From Chitinophagaceae bacterium (GTDB taxonomy: Bacteria; Bacteroidota; Bacteroidia; Chitinophagales; Chitinophagaceae), in assembly GCA_023957575.1 (NCBI GenBank), contig JAMLGU010000001.1:434001-498000 (forward strand): DNA of 64,000 bases, written 5' to 3'. The position numbers were made by a program, and so were the translations under genes. Shown here piece after piece: positions 35,272 to 43,957 of the stretch. The notes beneath the pieces were generated by a model. That model was not told the origin of the DNA. It saw only the letters and a list, made by a program, of their open reading frames with translations, and did not search any database. How positions within the stretch are numbered: the stretch's first letter is position 1; each line of letters starts with the position of its first letter.

Positions 35272-37335
35272 ATGCCTTTAGAGTGGAACAATATACTGTG
35301 TGTAACTAAGGACGAACTCATCCCCGACCATGTCAATTGCCTTGACACCCTTAAATCTGAAATTCGCAGATACAAAGACAAACCTTACGGCATTAAAAAG
35401 GTGCGCAGTGGTGGCAACGGCCGCGAAATGCTGATAGCCTTTGACAGCCTGCGCCAAGACATTCAACTGGCGCTGGGCGACCCCCGCCGCATAAGCAACC
35501 CGATGGAGCTTTTTTACAAGGTGGACAAAGGCGCTGTGGACTACTACACCACCTACAGGTTTGAGGACGGTATGCCCCTGAGCATTGAGCATCAGGACGA
35601 GTACATCACCAATGCCAGTGTACTGGCTGCCGCCATAGCGCTAAAGGCTGCCCGCGAGAACGAGCGCCGCAGCAAGGGAGGCAGTTGCACGGGAGTAATG
35701 GACACCATCTGTAGAGATGTGGTGCTTTTCAATAAGGTATTGCACACCAAGCACCAGGCATCGCACACACTGCCTGCCAGTGCAAAGCGGTTTAAAGAGG
35801 CTTTCAAACTGTTTGCAACGCCTCCGCACGGCGATAGCTCTCGGTACCATTACGAAAGTCTCATAAGCGGCAAACTGCGCAACGAGAACCGGAGGAAAGT
35901 AACGGACCAGGCGCTGGCGCTGCTCAACGACCTCTTTGCCACGCAAACCCACAAGCCTACCCGCACCGAGGTAGCGGCACAGTACGATGCCTTCCTGAGC
36001 GGCTATATGGAAGTGCTGAACGCCGACACCGGCGAGCTGCACGACCCCAAAGATTACAAACCCATTAGCAAGGGCGCCATACTTACCTGGTTAGGCAGGT
36101 GGGACGAAAAAATAGCTACCCACCGCAAACGCAGCGGCAACAGGCAGGTATATATGGGCGCTTATAAAACCTACCACAGCCTTGATAAGCCTGCGTACGC
36201 CGGCAGCATCATCAGTATTGACGACAGGCAACCACCATTCAATTACGACGGCAATAACCGCCCATGGTTTTACATGGGTATTGACTTAGCCAGTGAGTGC
36301 TGGGTGGCTGCCGTACACGGCAAAAGCAAAGAGGGCATTATAAAGGAGTTTTACCGCAAGCTGGTACGCAACTATCACAAATGGGGCTTGCACCTGCCTG
36401 CCGAGTTAGAGTGCGAAGCCTCGCTCAACAGCTCGTTTACCGGCACGTTTTTGCAGGAAGGTCGCATGTTCAGCTATGTGCGTATGGAAGCCAATAAGGC
36501 ACGTGCCAAGCGTATAGAAAGATACTTTAAAGACCTGAGGTATGGCAATGAGAAGCAACGTGATGGGTGGATAGCGCGGCACTATGCCGGTGCAGAAGCC
36601 AACCAGCCGGGTCCATGGAAGGTGCCGGTGGTACCATACAACAAAATAATAGAAGGCTGCCTGAAGGATATAGAGGACTGGAACAACGCACCCCACAGCG
36701 TATATACCGACAAAAGCAGGTGGCAAGTGTTTATGGAGATGCAGAACCCTAACCTGCAACCCACCAACTGGAACGCCATACTGCCGCACTTAGGCTACAT
36801 GACCAAGACCAGTTGCCAGCTCAACGGCATCATTCACCTCGAAAATGAAGAATACCTGCTGGGAATGGATGGCGAAGTGTTGCTGGGCGAAAGGTTGATA
36901 ACCATGATGCGCAGGGTGGCGGGCAGAGAGATAGATGTGTATTGGTTAGACGACGATAACGGCAAGATTATAAAAGCCCAGATATTCCTGCGCAATGAAG
37001 ATACCCTTATGTGCGAGGCCGTACTTAAGCCGCGCTACAACAGGGCCAGGATAGAACAAACAGAAGCCGACCGAAAGGCCATAGAGATAGTTAGCGCTTA
37101 TGGCGCCACCATAGAAGCCTACGCACAACGCAAAGCGGCGCAAATAAGCGATGTGATAGTAATAGACAAGCGACCGGCTCCTGAGCGCATGTTTGTAATG
37201 GATGAGCTGCAGCATATCCGTAGGCGTGAGGCGGAGCCACTGCCCACAGCCGAGGTACTTGCCGAGGTGGATGATGAAGCGGACTACACCGAGCCGGCGT
37301 ACAGTGGCGTGAAGCAGCTTATTGACAGGTTTTGA
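35272..37335 (+). CDS. MuA-like DDE transposase
   Basis: At 687 residues there are N-terminal site-binding domains (1-250) and a catalytic rve core starting at GSIISIDD (D317/D318). The C-terminal catalytic Glu lies in RAKRIERYFKDLRYG (E416), followed by a beta-barrel domain and a tail that would contact MuB. The second acidic position probably falls in PAELECEASLNSSF, where the candidates are Glu rather than Asp. It catalyses integration and replicative transposition from the phage ends. Confidence 0.93.
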   Translation: MPLEWNNILCVTKDELIPDHVNCLDTLKSEIRRYKDKPYGIKKVRSGGNGREMLIAFDSLRQDIQLALGDPRRISNPMELFYKVDKGAVDYYTTYRFEDGMPLSIEHQDEYITNASVLAAAIALKAARENERRSKGGSCTGVMDTICRDVVLFNKVLHTKHQASHTLPASAKRFKEAFKLFATPPHGDSSRYHYESLISGKLRNENRRKVTDQALALLNDLFATQTHKPTRTEVAAQYDAFLSGYMEVLNADTGELHDPKDYKPISKGAILTWLGRWDEKIATHRKRSGNRQVYMGAYKTYHSLDKPAYAGSIISIDDRQPPFNYDGNNRPWFYMGIDLASECWVAAVHGKSKEGIIKEFYRKLVRNYHKWGLHLPAELECEASLNSSFTGTFLQEGRMFSYVRMEANKARAKRIERYFKDLRYGNEKQRDGWIARHYAGAEANQPGPWKVPVVPYNKIIEGCLKDIEDWNNAPHSVYTDKSRWQVFMEMQNPNLQPTNWNAILPHLGYMTKTSCQLNGIIHLENEEYLLGMDGEVLLGERLITMMRRVAGREIDVYWLDDDNGKIIKAQIFLRNEDTLMCEAVLKPRYNRARIEQTEADRKAIEIVSAYGATIEAYAQRKAAQISDVIVIDKRPAPERMFVMDELQHIRRREAEPLPTAEVLAEVDDEADYTEPAYSGVKQLIDRF

Positions 37336-37420
37336 CACAGTTAGTTTCATAAAAGGAAGAAGAAACGGGGGCTTTGGTCTCATCGCCCCCTATTTTAAAC
37401 AGAAAGAAAAAATTAAAGCC

Positions 37421-37507
37421 ATGAATAAAAAAGATATCATAACCGACATTGCCTTTGTAGTATGGGTATTGCTCATGTTTCTGTTCATATTTCACAAAAC
37501 ACGTTAA
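37421..37507 (+). CDS. 28-residue single-helix membrane peptide
   Basis: ATG 37421 opens MNKKDIITDIAFVVWVLLM and ends FIFHKTR, a basic/acidic N-terminus with one hydrophobic helix. It fills the 188-bp gap between the transposase and MuB genes. Its function is unknown; its size and topology suit a membrane regulator or phage moron. Confidence 0.4.
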   Translation: MNKKDIITDIAFVVWVLLMFLFIFHKTR

Positions 37508-37523
37508 CACTAAACCACACACT

Positions 37524-38429
37524 ATGCAAGTAACTACTGAACAAAAGAAAACGATAGTGGCAGCCCTACTGGAGCGGCGCCAAAACTTTGACGGCTCGGA
37601 CCATCAGTATGCCAAGCAGATGGACATCAACTACTCTGTGTTTAGCCGCATCAAAAACAGCAACAATAATTATGAGGGGCTTTTGCGCCCGGGGCAATGG
37701 GTGAACCTGGCGCGAGAGCTGGATGTGGAAATAAGCGAACGAAAATGGAATATGGCACGTACCGATGTTTTTAATATGATAGAGGGCGATGTATTGTTTT
37801 GCAAGGATTATGCCAAGGCGATGATATGTGTGGACGACTGCGGCATCGGCAAAACCTTTACAGGCAAGTACCTTAGCCGCACGCTCAAGAACTGCTTTTA
37901 CGTGGATGCTTCGCAAGCCAAAACCAAACAGCAGTTCATCCGGCTGATGGCCAAAACCATTGGCGTGGACGATAAAGACAAATACGTGAAGGTAAAAGCC
38001 AATATCAAGTATGCCTTAAAGATGCTGCCATCCCCCATTATAATTATTGACGAAGCCGGCGATCTGGAGTATATGGCCTTTTTGGAGCTGAAGGAGCTTT
38101 GGAACGCTACCGACAAAGCCTGCGGCTGGTACATGATGGGAGCTGATGGACTGCGCAAAAAAATAGAGACAGGCATACAAAACAAAAAGGTGGGATATGC
38201 CGAACTCTTTAGCCGCTATAGCGAAAAATTTGCATCCATAGTGCCTGCCGACCGGACCGAGAAAATTAATTTTTACAAAAAACTGATCACCGATGTACTG
38301 AGCGTAAACATGACCAATAAGGCGAAGCTGAATGAGATAGTGAAACGATGCCTGGCAAATGACAATGATGGGCAGATAGGCGGACTGCGCCGTGCCGAGA
38401 GTTTGTTGATATTAAATCAGGGAAATTAG
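37524..38429 (+). CDS. MuB-like AAA+ ATPase, target-DNA selector
   Basis: At 301 residues there is an N-terminal helix-turn-helix region (1-75) and an AAA+ domain with Walker A VDDCGIGKT (103-111) and Walker B IIIIDEAGD (172-180). A C-terminal DNA/MuA-binding part follows. It would coat target DNA and stimulate MuA strand transfer. It lies directly downstream of the transposase gene as in Mu. Confidence 0.92.
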   Translation: MQVTTEQKKTIVAALLERRQNFDGSDHQYAKQMDINYSVFSRIKNSNNNYEGLLRPGQWVNLARELDVEISERKWNMARTDVFNMIEGDVLFCKDYAKAMICVDDCGIGKTFTGKYLSRTLKNCFYVDASQAKTKQQFIRLMAKTIGVDDKDKYVKVKANIKYALKMLPSPIIIIDEAGDLEYMAFLELKELWNATDKACGWYMMGADGLRKKIETGIQNKKVGYAELFSRYSEKFASIVPADRTEKINFYKKLITDVLSVNMTNKAKLNEIVKRCLANDNDGQIGGLRRAESLLILNQGN

Positions 38430-38450
38430 AAAAGAACCAAACCCAATTGA

Positions 38451-39068
38451 ATGAAGCGCCCCGTAAGTGTGAAGACATTGTTGGAGAAAAAACAGGATGT
38501 GTTTGAGTTTGACGGATTGTATCGGCAGGTATTTGGCAGTCCCGAAAAAAACGGAATCTGGCTCATATACGGGCGCGAAAAAAACGGCAAAACATGGTTT
38601 GCATTAAAAGTGGCAGAGTACCTGAGCCGTTTTGCCAAAGTTCTTTACATAAGTGCCGAGGAAGGCGCAGGCCCCAACTTTCAAAACGCCTGCAAGCGTG
38701 CAAAACTGGATCATGCCAATAACCAGATGCAGTTTGTGGAGTACATATCCATAAAAGACCTGCAAAAGCTGCTAAAGCGCCGGTATGCACCGCGTGTGGT
38801 GGTGATAGACAATGCCAGTGTGTATGGCTCCGAGCTTAAAGGATCCGATGTGGTGAAGCTGATGCGCAACGAAAGAGTGCTATACATTTTGCTGGCGCAC
38901 GAGCGAAAAAAAGAACCCGACGGGGCTACAGCAGTAATGGCCCGTAAGATGGCCAAGGTGATAATGAGGGTAGAAGGCTTAACGGCTCAGGTATCGGGCA
39001 GAGCGCCCGGCGGCATGGTGAGTGTGGATGAGGAAAAGGCGATGCTGTATTGGGGAGGGGAGGTTTAA
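38451..39068 (+). CDS. Second P-loop ATPase, RecA-like
   Basis: The 205-residue protein has Walker A GREKNGKTW (about 41-49) and Walker B RVVVIDNAS, with an EEG after strand 2 as in RecA/KaiC/RepA-like AAA_25 ATPases. It begins 21 bp after muB. Mu has no equivalent; a role in replication or in helping MuB is conjecture. Confidence 0.8.
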   Translation: MKRPVSVKTLLEKKQDVFEFDGLYRQVFGSPEKNGIWLIYGREKNGKTWFALKVAEYLSRFAKVLYISAEEGAGPNFQNACKRAKLDHANNQMQFVEYISIKDLQKLLKRRYAPRVVVIDNASVYGSELKGSDVVKLMRNERVLYILLAHERKKEPDGATAVMARKMAKVIMRVEGLTAQVSGRAPGGMVSVDEEKAMLYWGGEV

Positions 39069-39115
39069 AGTTTAAAGTTCAAAGTTCAAAGTTCAAAGTT
39101 TAACGTTTAAAAATT
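39063..39115. repeat. TTCAAAG tandem repeats in phage early operon
   Basis: AAGTTTAAAGTTCAAAG is followed by further AAAGTTC units (about five in all). The same simple repeat type occurs in host gaps at 25347-25775. Confidence 0.85.
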
Positions 39116-39121
39116 ATAAAA

Positions 39122-39379
39122 ATGGAAAAAGTTTACATGATTGTAGAATTGTTTACCGATGAGGTGGTGCTCAATGGGGATGTGTATCCCGAGCCTGTTT
39201 ATTATACGAAGTATGACATCGCATTTGAATGTTTGAATGAAAGGGTGGAGGAAGAAACGGGCAGAACGCTAAAGCAGCAGCGTGGAGAAAAACCGCTAAG
39301 GGTGCAGTTAGACAGCAGCAGGGTTTTGGAATTGTGGATTGCTACCCGCGAGGCATTGGACCAAACGCCTGGCAGATGA
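39122..39379 (+). CDS. Small phage protein of unknown function
   Basis: At 85 residues it is acidic, with the start MEKVYMIVELFTDEVVLNG and no recognised domain. Its stop overlaps the ATG of the DnaA-like gene (ATGA), so the two are coupled. Confidence 0.7.
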   Translation: MEKVYMIVELFTDEVVLNGDVYPEPVYYTKYDIAFECLNERVEEETGRTLKQQRGEKPLRVQLDSSRVLELWIATREALDQTPGR

Positions 39380-39804
39380 GAACGGTGGGCACATTGGAAG
39401 AGTGGATAGCGGGGTTTGAGCTGGAGCTGCAGCGCCGGTTTAACCGAAAGCTGTACCTGATGCCGGTGGACAGGGACGGCACCAGAAGGTTAGACGTGAA
39501 CGGGATAGCCCGCATAGTGGCAGGCGTGGCGGGGGTAAGTGTGGAGGATTTGAGAGCGCCCGGCCGCCGCGAACCTATGGCTAATGCACGGCAGATAGCC
39601 ATGTACCTTACAGTGAAGCACACGGGCATTACACTTACCGAAATAGGCCGCTACTACAGCAGGCGCGACCACACCACCGTAGGGCATAGTGTAAAAGTAG
39701 TGCTGGACCGGGTGAAAGTGTGTGATGCAAGAACCGTAGCCCTGTTGGATGAGGCAGAAAAAATGATAAAAAACATATACCATGAAGAAGGGATTGCAAC
39801 ATAA
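39376..39804 (+). CDS. Stand-alone DnaA domain IV-like DNA-binding protein
   Basis: At 142 residues from ATG 39376, the C-terminal half is a DnaA domain IV. It has REPMANARQIAMYLTVKHTG and the signature helix region GRYYSRRDHTTVGHSV, which reads DnaA boxes. No AAA+ domain is present. It may bind DnaA boxes in host or phage DNA to steer replication or regulate genes. Start choice: the ATGA overlap with the gene before. Confidence 0.88.
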   Translation: MRTVGTLEEWIAGFELELQRRFNRKLYLMPVDRDGTRRLDVNGIARIVAGVAGVSVEDLRAPGRREPMANARQIAMYLTVKHTGITLTEIGRYYSRRDHTTVGHSVKVVLDRVKVCDARTVALLDEAEKMIKNIYHEEGIAT

Positions 39805-40153
39805 CAGCATGGTGGCACAGGCAGCACATCAGTGCATCCAACACACCCGCGAGGCCATGCGGCAGGCATCCATCAACTACGACCAGTGGGTGATGCTGTT
39901 GTTTGACCAGGGGTGCATAGCAGTGGAAACATGGGTGCCCGACACCTGGAAGCAAATGTGCATACTGCAAAACGAAAAGTTAGGCTTCTGGGACTGGTGG
40001 TTAAGCATCTGGATGCAGGACGATGGGCTGCTGGCTGCCGAAAAAACAGGGCATAACGACTACCTGCGAAGCAAGGAGTGGCTGCACAAGATACCGGCAT
40101 TGCAACAGCAGTTTCATTCATTTATAAACAAACGAATAGATGAAGAAATATAA
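39782..40153 (+). CDS. Phage protein of unknown function
   Basis: At 123 residues it is helical and Trp-rich (YDQWVMLLFDQG, FWDWWLSIWMQDDG). It overlaps both neighbours by about 20 bp, a sign of a tightly packed early operon. No domain was recognised. Confidence 0.75.
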   Translation: MKKGLQHNSMVAQAAHQCIQHTREAMRQASINYDQWVMLLFDQGCIAVETWVPDTWKQMCILQNEKLGFWDWWLSIWMQDDGLLAAEKTGHNDYLRSKEWLHKIPALQQQFHSFINKRIDEEI

Positions 40154-40460
40154 GGTAACACTTAATGGGGATGCCATGCTCGCTCTTTGCCGGCTGCTAC
40201 AGCACATAGTAGAAACAGAAGGTGTGGCAGACTGTGCCCAGAAGCTGCACTTTAGCGCACTGGCCGAAGTGATGCAGGCGGTGAAGAAAAAACTGCTTGT
40301 GTATAGCAGCAGGTACAAGATGACCCTTACGGCTACACAGGCGCTGGCCATGCAGCTACTGTACGAGGATTATGTGCAGGACGAAAACCGGCAAGAGGTA
40401 GGCTACCTCGAAAACCAACTGCGAATGATAGCCGAGGATGTAAATCAAAAATTTCAGTGA
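40140..40460 (+). CDS. Phage protein of unknown function
   Basis: At 106 residues it is all-helical, starting MKKYKVTLNGDAMLALCRLL. It overlaps the previous gene by 14 bp and is followed by the next start after 1 bp. No domain was recognised. Confidence 0.75.
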   Translation: MKKYKVTLNGDAMLALCRLLQHIVETEGVADCAQKLHFSALAEVMQAVKKKLLVYSSRYKMTLTATQALAMQLLYEDYVQDENRQEVGYLENQLRMIAEDVNQKFQ

Positions 40461-40461
40461 T

Positions 40462-40674
40462 ATGAACCAAAAGTATTTTGAACCCTACCATCAAACGATT
40501 TGCAACTGCATTGACAGTAGCGCTACTCCCGAGCATCTTACCTGCTGCTGGGACATGATAGCCCGATTTATAGCCGTGTTTGCCCACACGATAGCCGTGC
40601 AGGAGCTTAATGAGCGCACCAGAGATCTATATGAAAAGTATTACGAAAAAAGTACACAATTATTTTCAATTTAA
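40462..40674 (+). CDS. Small phage protein of unknown function
   Basis: At 70 residues it has four cysteines in the first half (ICNCID, LTCCWD), so metal binding is possible. It is packed between two early genes just before Gam. Confidence 0.7.
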   Translation: MNQKYFEPYHQTICNCIDSSATPEHLTCCWDMIARFIAVFAHTIAVQELNERTRDLYEKYYEKSTQLFSI

Positions 40675-40688
40675 TAAAAACAGAAAAA

Positions 40689-41207
40689 ATGACAAGAATC
40701 AGTAAAAAAACAAATGTGCTGGTGAGCTTAGAGGAAGCTCAGGCAGCCGCACACAACTATGCCTCTTACAGCAATAAGAAAGACCTGATTACTACTAAGA
40801 TGAATGAAGAACTGGCAGCAGTGCGCCAGCAGTACGAACCTGACATTACAGCCATTGACAGCTACATGACTGACGAAGTGGGTGTGCTGGAAAGCTATGC
40901 CATAGCCACCAGAGATGAATGGGGCAGCAAAAAAAGCTTAGAACTTGGAGGTTGTGTCATCGGCTTTAGAACCAACCCGCCCAGCCTCTCTAAAAAGAAA
41001 GGCATTACCTGGGATTATATAGTAGGCCTTATGAAGGCCAATAAAGTACTCAAACCATTCATAAGGGTAAAAGAAGATGTGGACAAAACGGCGCTGCTGA
41101 AACAGCAGACGGATGACAAGCTGATGAAGCAGTTAGCCTCGCTGGGCGTAACAGTGGAGCAGGAAGAGCAGTTTTACGTGGATGCCAAAAAAGAAAAAGC
41201 AGTATAA
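40689..41207 (+). CDS. gam: Gam-like host-nuclease inhibitor
   Basis: The 172-residue protein has the Mu Gam pattern: a long helix (AAHNYASYSNKKDLITTKMNEELAAV), the LGGCVIGFRTNPPSL strands and the VLKPFIRVKEDVDKTALL end. Gam is a Ku-like protein that binds DNA ends and shields them from RecBCD-type exonucleases. It occupies the usual place in the early region. Confidence 0.92.
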   Translation: MTRISKKTNVLVSLEEAQAAAHNYASYSNKKDLITTKMNEELAAVRQQYEPDITAIDSYMTDEVGVLESYAIATRDEWGSKKSLELGGCVIGFRTNPPSLSKKKGITWDYIVGLMKANKVLKPFIRVKEDVDKTALLKQQTDDKLMKQLASLGVTVEQEEQFYVDAKKEKAV

Positions 41208-41271
41208 GGAGGCTTTAGATTTTAGACATTAGACATTAGATTTTAGACATTAGATAACAGAAAAAAAAGAG
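41208..41271. repeat. TTTTAGACATTAGA direct repeats
   Basis: Three copies of TTTTAGACATTAGA-like sequence lie in the short gap before the DUF4406 gene. Related TTAGATTTTAGATG repeats occur at 45000-45065, 47010-47050, 60884-60925 and 61487-61550. Confidence 0.85.
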
Positions 41272-41634
41272 ATGACAAAGAAAGCATACATAGCAGGTCC
41301 GGTGAGTAGTGTATCTCATGCAGAGGCAAAACAAAGGTTTGGCGCTAAGGAACGGGAGCTGCTGCGGCGCGGCTACCAAGTGGTGAACCCTGTGGACTAC
41401 GTGGCCGTAAAAAACATAAAGCGCGAAATGGCGGGGCTGCCGCCGCTTGACGACGGACAGTACCGCAAACCACTGATGAGCTACTGTGTAAGCCTGCTGG
41501 CTATGTGTGATGAAGTGCACCTGCTGCGCAACTGGCAGTATAGCCAGGGGGCTTGTATTGAACAAAAAGTGGCAGAACTGCTGGGGAAAGAAATTGTGTA
41601 TCCTGAGGGAGAGATGTTAGATGTTAGACTTTAG
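41272..41634 (+). CDS. DUF4406 protein (nucleoside 2-deoxyribosyltransferase-like)
   Basis: The 120-residue protein has the AYIAGPVSS start, the VNPVD motif and the MCDEVHLLRNWQYSQGACIE segment of DUF4406. This is a phage branch of the 2-deoxyribosyltransferase fold, with the catalytic-Glu region in GACIE. It could modify nucleotides during infection. Confidence 0.88.
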   Translation: MTKKAYIAGPVSSVSHAEAKQRFGAKERELLRRGYQVVNPVDYVAVKNIKREMAGLPPLDDGQYRKPLMSYCVSLLAMCDEVHLLRNWQYSQGACIEQKVAELLGKEIVYPEGEMLDVRL

Positions 41635-41718
41635 ATTTGAGATTGCAGATTGCAGATTTGAAGATTACGAATTGACAGTTAGTTTCTGCCGTTATTGATT
41701 AACTTTCAAAATAGCAAT

Positions 41719-41931
41719 ATGATGAATAAAGAAAATAAAGTTGAAAATATGCACGTCAGCCCTGCTGACGGCAAACCGCCTGTTGTAGGCAGTGCTGTTG
41801 AAATACCTGACTTCGTAGCAGAAGACCAGTGGTGGTGCCCAGAATGTAATATGATTGTAGAGCCAGAATGTGTTACCTACGAACAAACACACGACGAAAG
41901 GTGTGGCGGTTGTGGATTTACTGTTTGGTAG
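41719..41931 (+). CDS. Cassette gene 1: small zinc-ribbon protein
   Basis: At 70 residues from ATG 41719 it ends in a two-knuckle zinc ribbon (WWCPECNMIV and ERCGGCGFTVW) with an extra Cys between. Its function is unknown. An earlier start at 41695 is possible. Confidence 0.6.
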   Translation: MMNKENKVENMHVSPADGKPPVVGSAVEIPDFVAEDQWWCPECNMIVEPECVTYEQTHDERCGGCGFTVW

Positions 41932-42002
41932 CATTGCCTACAACGGTAGACTGCTTTATGCAGGACAGGAATTAGAATTACTTCACTTCAAAATATGTAC
42001 TA

Positions 42003-42374
42003 ATGAACAATAGCGAACAAAAGACGAATGACATTCGTCGGCCTGACTTGCATAAAGCAAATGTTGGCAGAAGCGCGGGTGAATATATTTTGTGTGCTGC
42101 AATCTGGTATAAAGGCAGCGAAGAAAAATTGCCGCACCAGCCAAAAAACATAGATGTCGGATATGTTATGTGCGGAAGGAGGCATCACAATATTATTCAG
42201 TTAAGAATGATGCTAACAGGTGAACCAACAAGGAGAGAAACAAGTGTGCAAGGCTTCATAACAAACTTAGACAGATTTGTTGATAGGATTGAGGGTAACA
42301 AAATTGCTATTGCTGCCGGTCAAGTTTATGGAAATGTCGAAGGTGATGAGCTTATTAGTGAGGACTTGTATTAA
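42003..42374 (+). CDS. Cassette gene 2: phage-associated protein with MCGRRHHNII motif
   Basis: The 123-residue protein contains YILCAAIWYKG, VGYVMCGRRHHNIIQ and a VQGFITNLDRFVDR segment. I associate this set with a family of small phage proteins of unknown function. The paired histidines and cysteines suggest metal binding. The reading frame begins directly at the end of the conserved cassette block. Confidence 0.7.
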   Translation: MNNSEQKTNDIRRPDLHKANVGRSAGEYILCAAIWYKGSEEKLPHQPKNIDVGYVMCGRRHHNIIQLRMMLTGEPTRRETSVQGFITNLDRFVDRIEGNKIAIAAGQVYGNVEGDELISEDLY

Positions 42375-42458
42375 AAAACGATGATAGCATTGCTGCCAAC
42401 GTTGAAGCATTGCTGTCAGGGCTTGAAATAGAATTACTAAAGTTTAAAATTTATTCCG

Positions 42459-42971
42459 ATGTACAATAGAATTAAAAAAGTTGAGCCGGGTTCCGTCAGC
42501 AAGCCTTGCAGCAATGCAATGTTACCTGCTGCTTTTCGTTACGGAAACCTGATTTATTACAAATCGTCAGAAGATGGGTGGCTGCCAAATGCTTTGGATT
42601 GGCAGGACTTTAAGTGGATGGAAGAAAACCCACAATCATTTTGGGAAACATTTGCACCTATACCGCTAAACTTTAAAACATTTTCTGCTACCTGGTATGA
42701 AGCACAAAATGAAAGCTGCATTGATTGTGAATGGAAATTCCCTTTCCCGTCTTATTGTTATGTTCCATTGATGCAGGATAGCAACGGAATATACTATTAT
42801 AACTGTTCTGGCTTGTTTACAAAAATTGAATGGTTCCACGAATTGCAGAACTTATACTATTCAATTACTGGACATGAATTACAGATAAAAGATAAAAGCC
42901 GTTTGGAAGTGTCTGTGCTTGTCAACGAGATATTGGCAGACGTACCAAAGGATGACGACCTGCCGTTTTAA
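42459..42971 (+). CDS. Cassette gene 3: unknown protein with ITGHELQI motif
   Basis: The 170-residue protein is aromatic-rich, with a CIDCEWKFPF segment and a C-terminal WFHELQNLYYSITGHELQI region, a pattern seen in other accessory proteins of Bacteroidota phages. No catalytic motif was recognised. Confidence 0.65.
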   Translation: MYNRIKKVEPGSVSKPCSNAMLPAAFRYGNLIYYKSSEDGWLPNALDWQDFKWMEENPQSFWETFAPIPLNFKTFSATWYEAQNESCIDCEWKFPFPSYCYVPLMQDSNGIYYYNCSGLFTKIEWFHELQNLYYSITGHELQIKDKSRLEVSVLVNEILADVPKDDDLPF

Positions 42972-43119
42972 AGTAGCAGGTAACGTGTTTTCGCTTGCCG
43001 TCAGGTGTGGCAATCGAAGCACTGAACTGTCAATTTATTACCGAAGTTTAATTGAAAAACTGCTCTTGGGTTAAACGCTAACCCCCACTTGTGGCAAACG
43101 AATGTTAGCGGTAGTTATT

Positions 43120-43326
43120 ATGGAAAAAATTGTAAAAGAACTCAAAGCGTGTAAAACGTTCTATGACTTTTTGGTTTACATACGTGATACAGAAGGCTTG
43201 GAATTAGTACAAGACAATGGTTGGTATTGGCTTGAATACAATGGAGAAGAAATTGAAGGAACAGGGAAAGAACGTTTTACAAGTTCGTCCGAAATGAATG
43301 ACTTGTTACGGTTAGCTGGTCTATAA
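43120..43326 (+). CDS. Cassette gene 4: small unknown protein
   Basis: At 68 residues from ATG 43120 it is acidic, with the segment DNGWYWLEYNGEEIEG. The in-frame ATG at 43102 lies inside the GTTAGCG arm of the repeat and is rejected. It is bounded by the best-formed cassette hairpins. Confidence 0.55.
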   Translation: MEKIVKELKACKTFYDFLVYIRDTEGLELVQDNGWYWLEYNGEEIEGTGKERFTSSSEMNDLLRLAGL

Positions 43327-43466
43327 TTACCGCTAACGTTGAGCATATACGAAGGCAGGGCTTTGAAACACTAAAGCTCGTTTACTTCCGAAAGTTCAAC
43401 CAATGTACAAAAGTTGAAAGTTTGCACTTCTGCCCTGCTTTTGTATATGCATTGTTGGCAGTAGTG
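43326..43466 (+). repeat. attC-like hairpin between cassette genes 4 and 5
   Basis: GCATATAC...GCAGGGC at 43343-43361 pairs with 43432-43450 (17 of 19 positions). Outside these arms are CGCTAAC (left) and GTTGGCAG (right), again nearly complementary. The 70-bp centre contains ACTTCCGAAAGTTCAA. A similar outer pair, CGCTAAC (43076) and GTTAGCG (43104), precedes gene 4. Confidence 0.7.
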
Positions 43467-43492
43467 TTTTTGTCAAGCAACGATTTTTAGCA

Positions 43493-43957
43493 ATGAATAA
43501 ATATAGAGATTGGGAAATATTGGACGAATTACCACAAGGTTGGGTAATTGATAAAACGGCTGGTTCTCCTGCTCCGAATACTGTTTTTATTACAAACGGG
43601 AAAAGCGTTTTGAATGGACAAAAAAGAGCATTGTTAAAAGTTAAACCAAAACGAGATATAAACACACCAAAAAATGAGATAGTAAAAAACCATTTCGTTG
43701 ATGCTAACAAAATGGTAGAAAAAACGGAAATACCGATTTTCCCTGCAAAAACTGTAAACGATTTAGCTCGGCTGAAATTCAAAGAACAGTTATTAAAAGA
43801 AATCATGTTTGATTTAATGGTTTGCGAAATTGAGAATTGGGATAAAAAAGAATACATAAACGAACTAAAAAAAATGCTTAATGGAATTGATACGTCAACT
43901 AAAAAGAAAGTCAATGTTAAAAGTCTGCCAGATTTGTTTAGCTCTGTTGGTCTTTAG
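43493..43957 (+). CDS. Cassette gene 5: unknown protein
   Basis: The 154-residue protein starts MNKYRDWEILDELPQGWVID, is Lys-rich in the middle and helical at the end. No domain was recognised. Strong A richness sets it apart from the next phage gene. Confidence 0.65.
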   Translation: MNKYRDWEILDELPQGWVIDKTAGSPAPNTVFITNGKSVLNGQKRALLKVKPKRDINTPKNEIVKNHFVDANKMVEKTEIPIFPAKTVNDLARLKFKEQLLKEIMFDLMVCEIENWDKKEYINELKKMLNGIDTSTKKKVNVKSLPDLFSSVGL

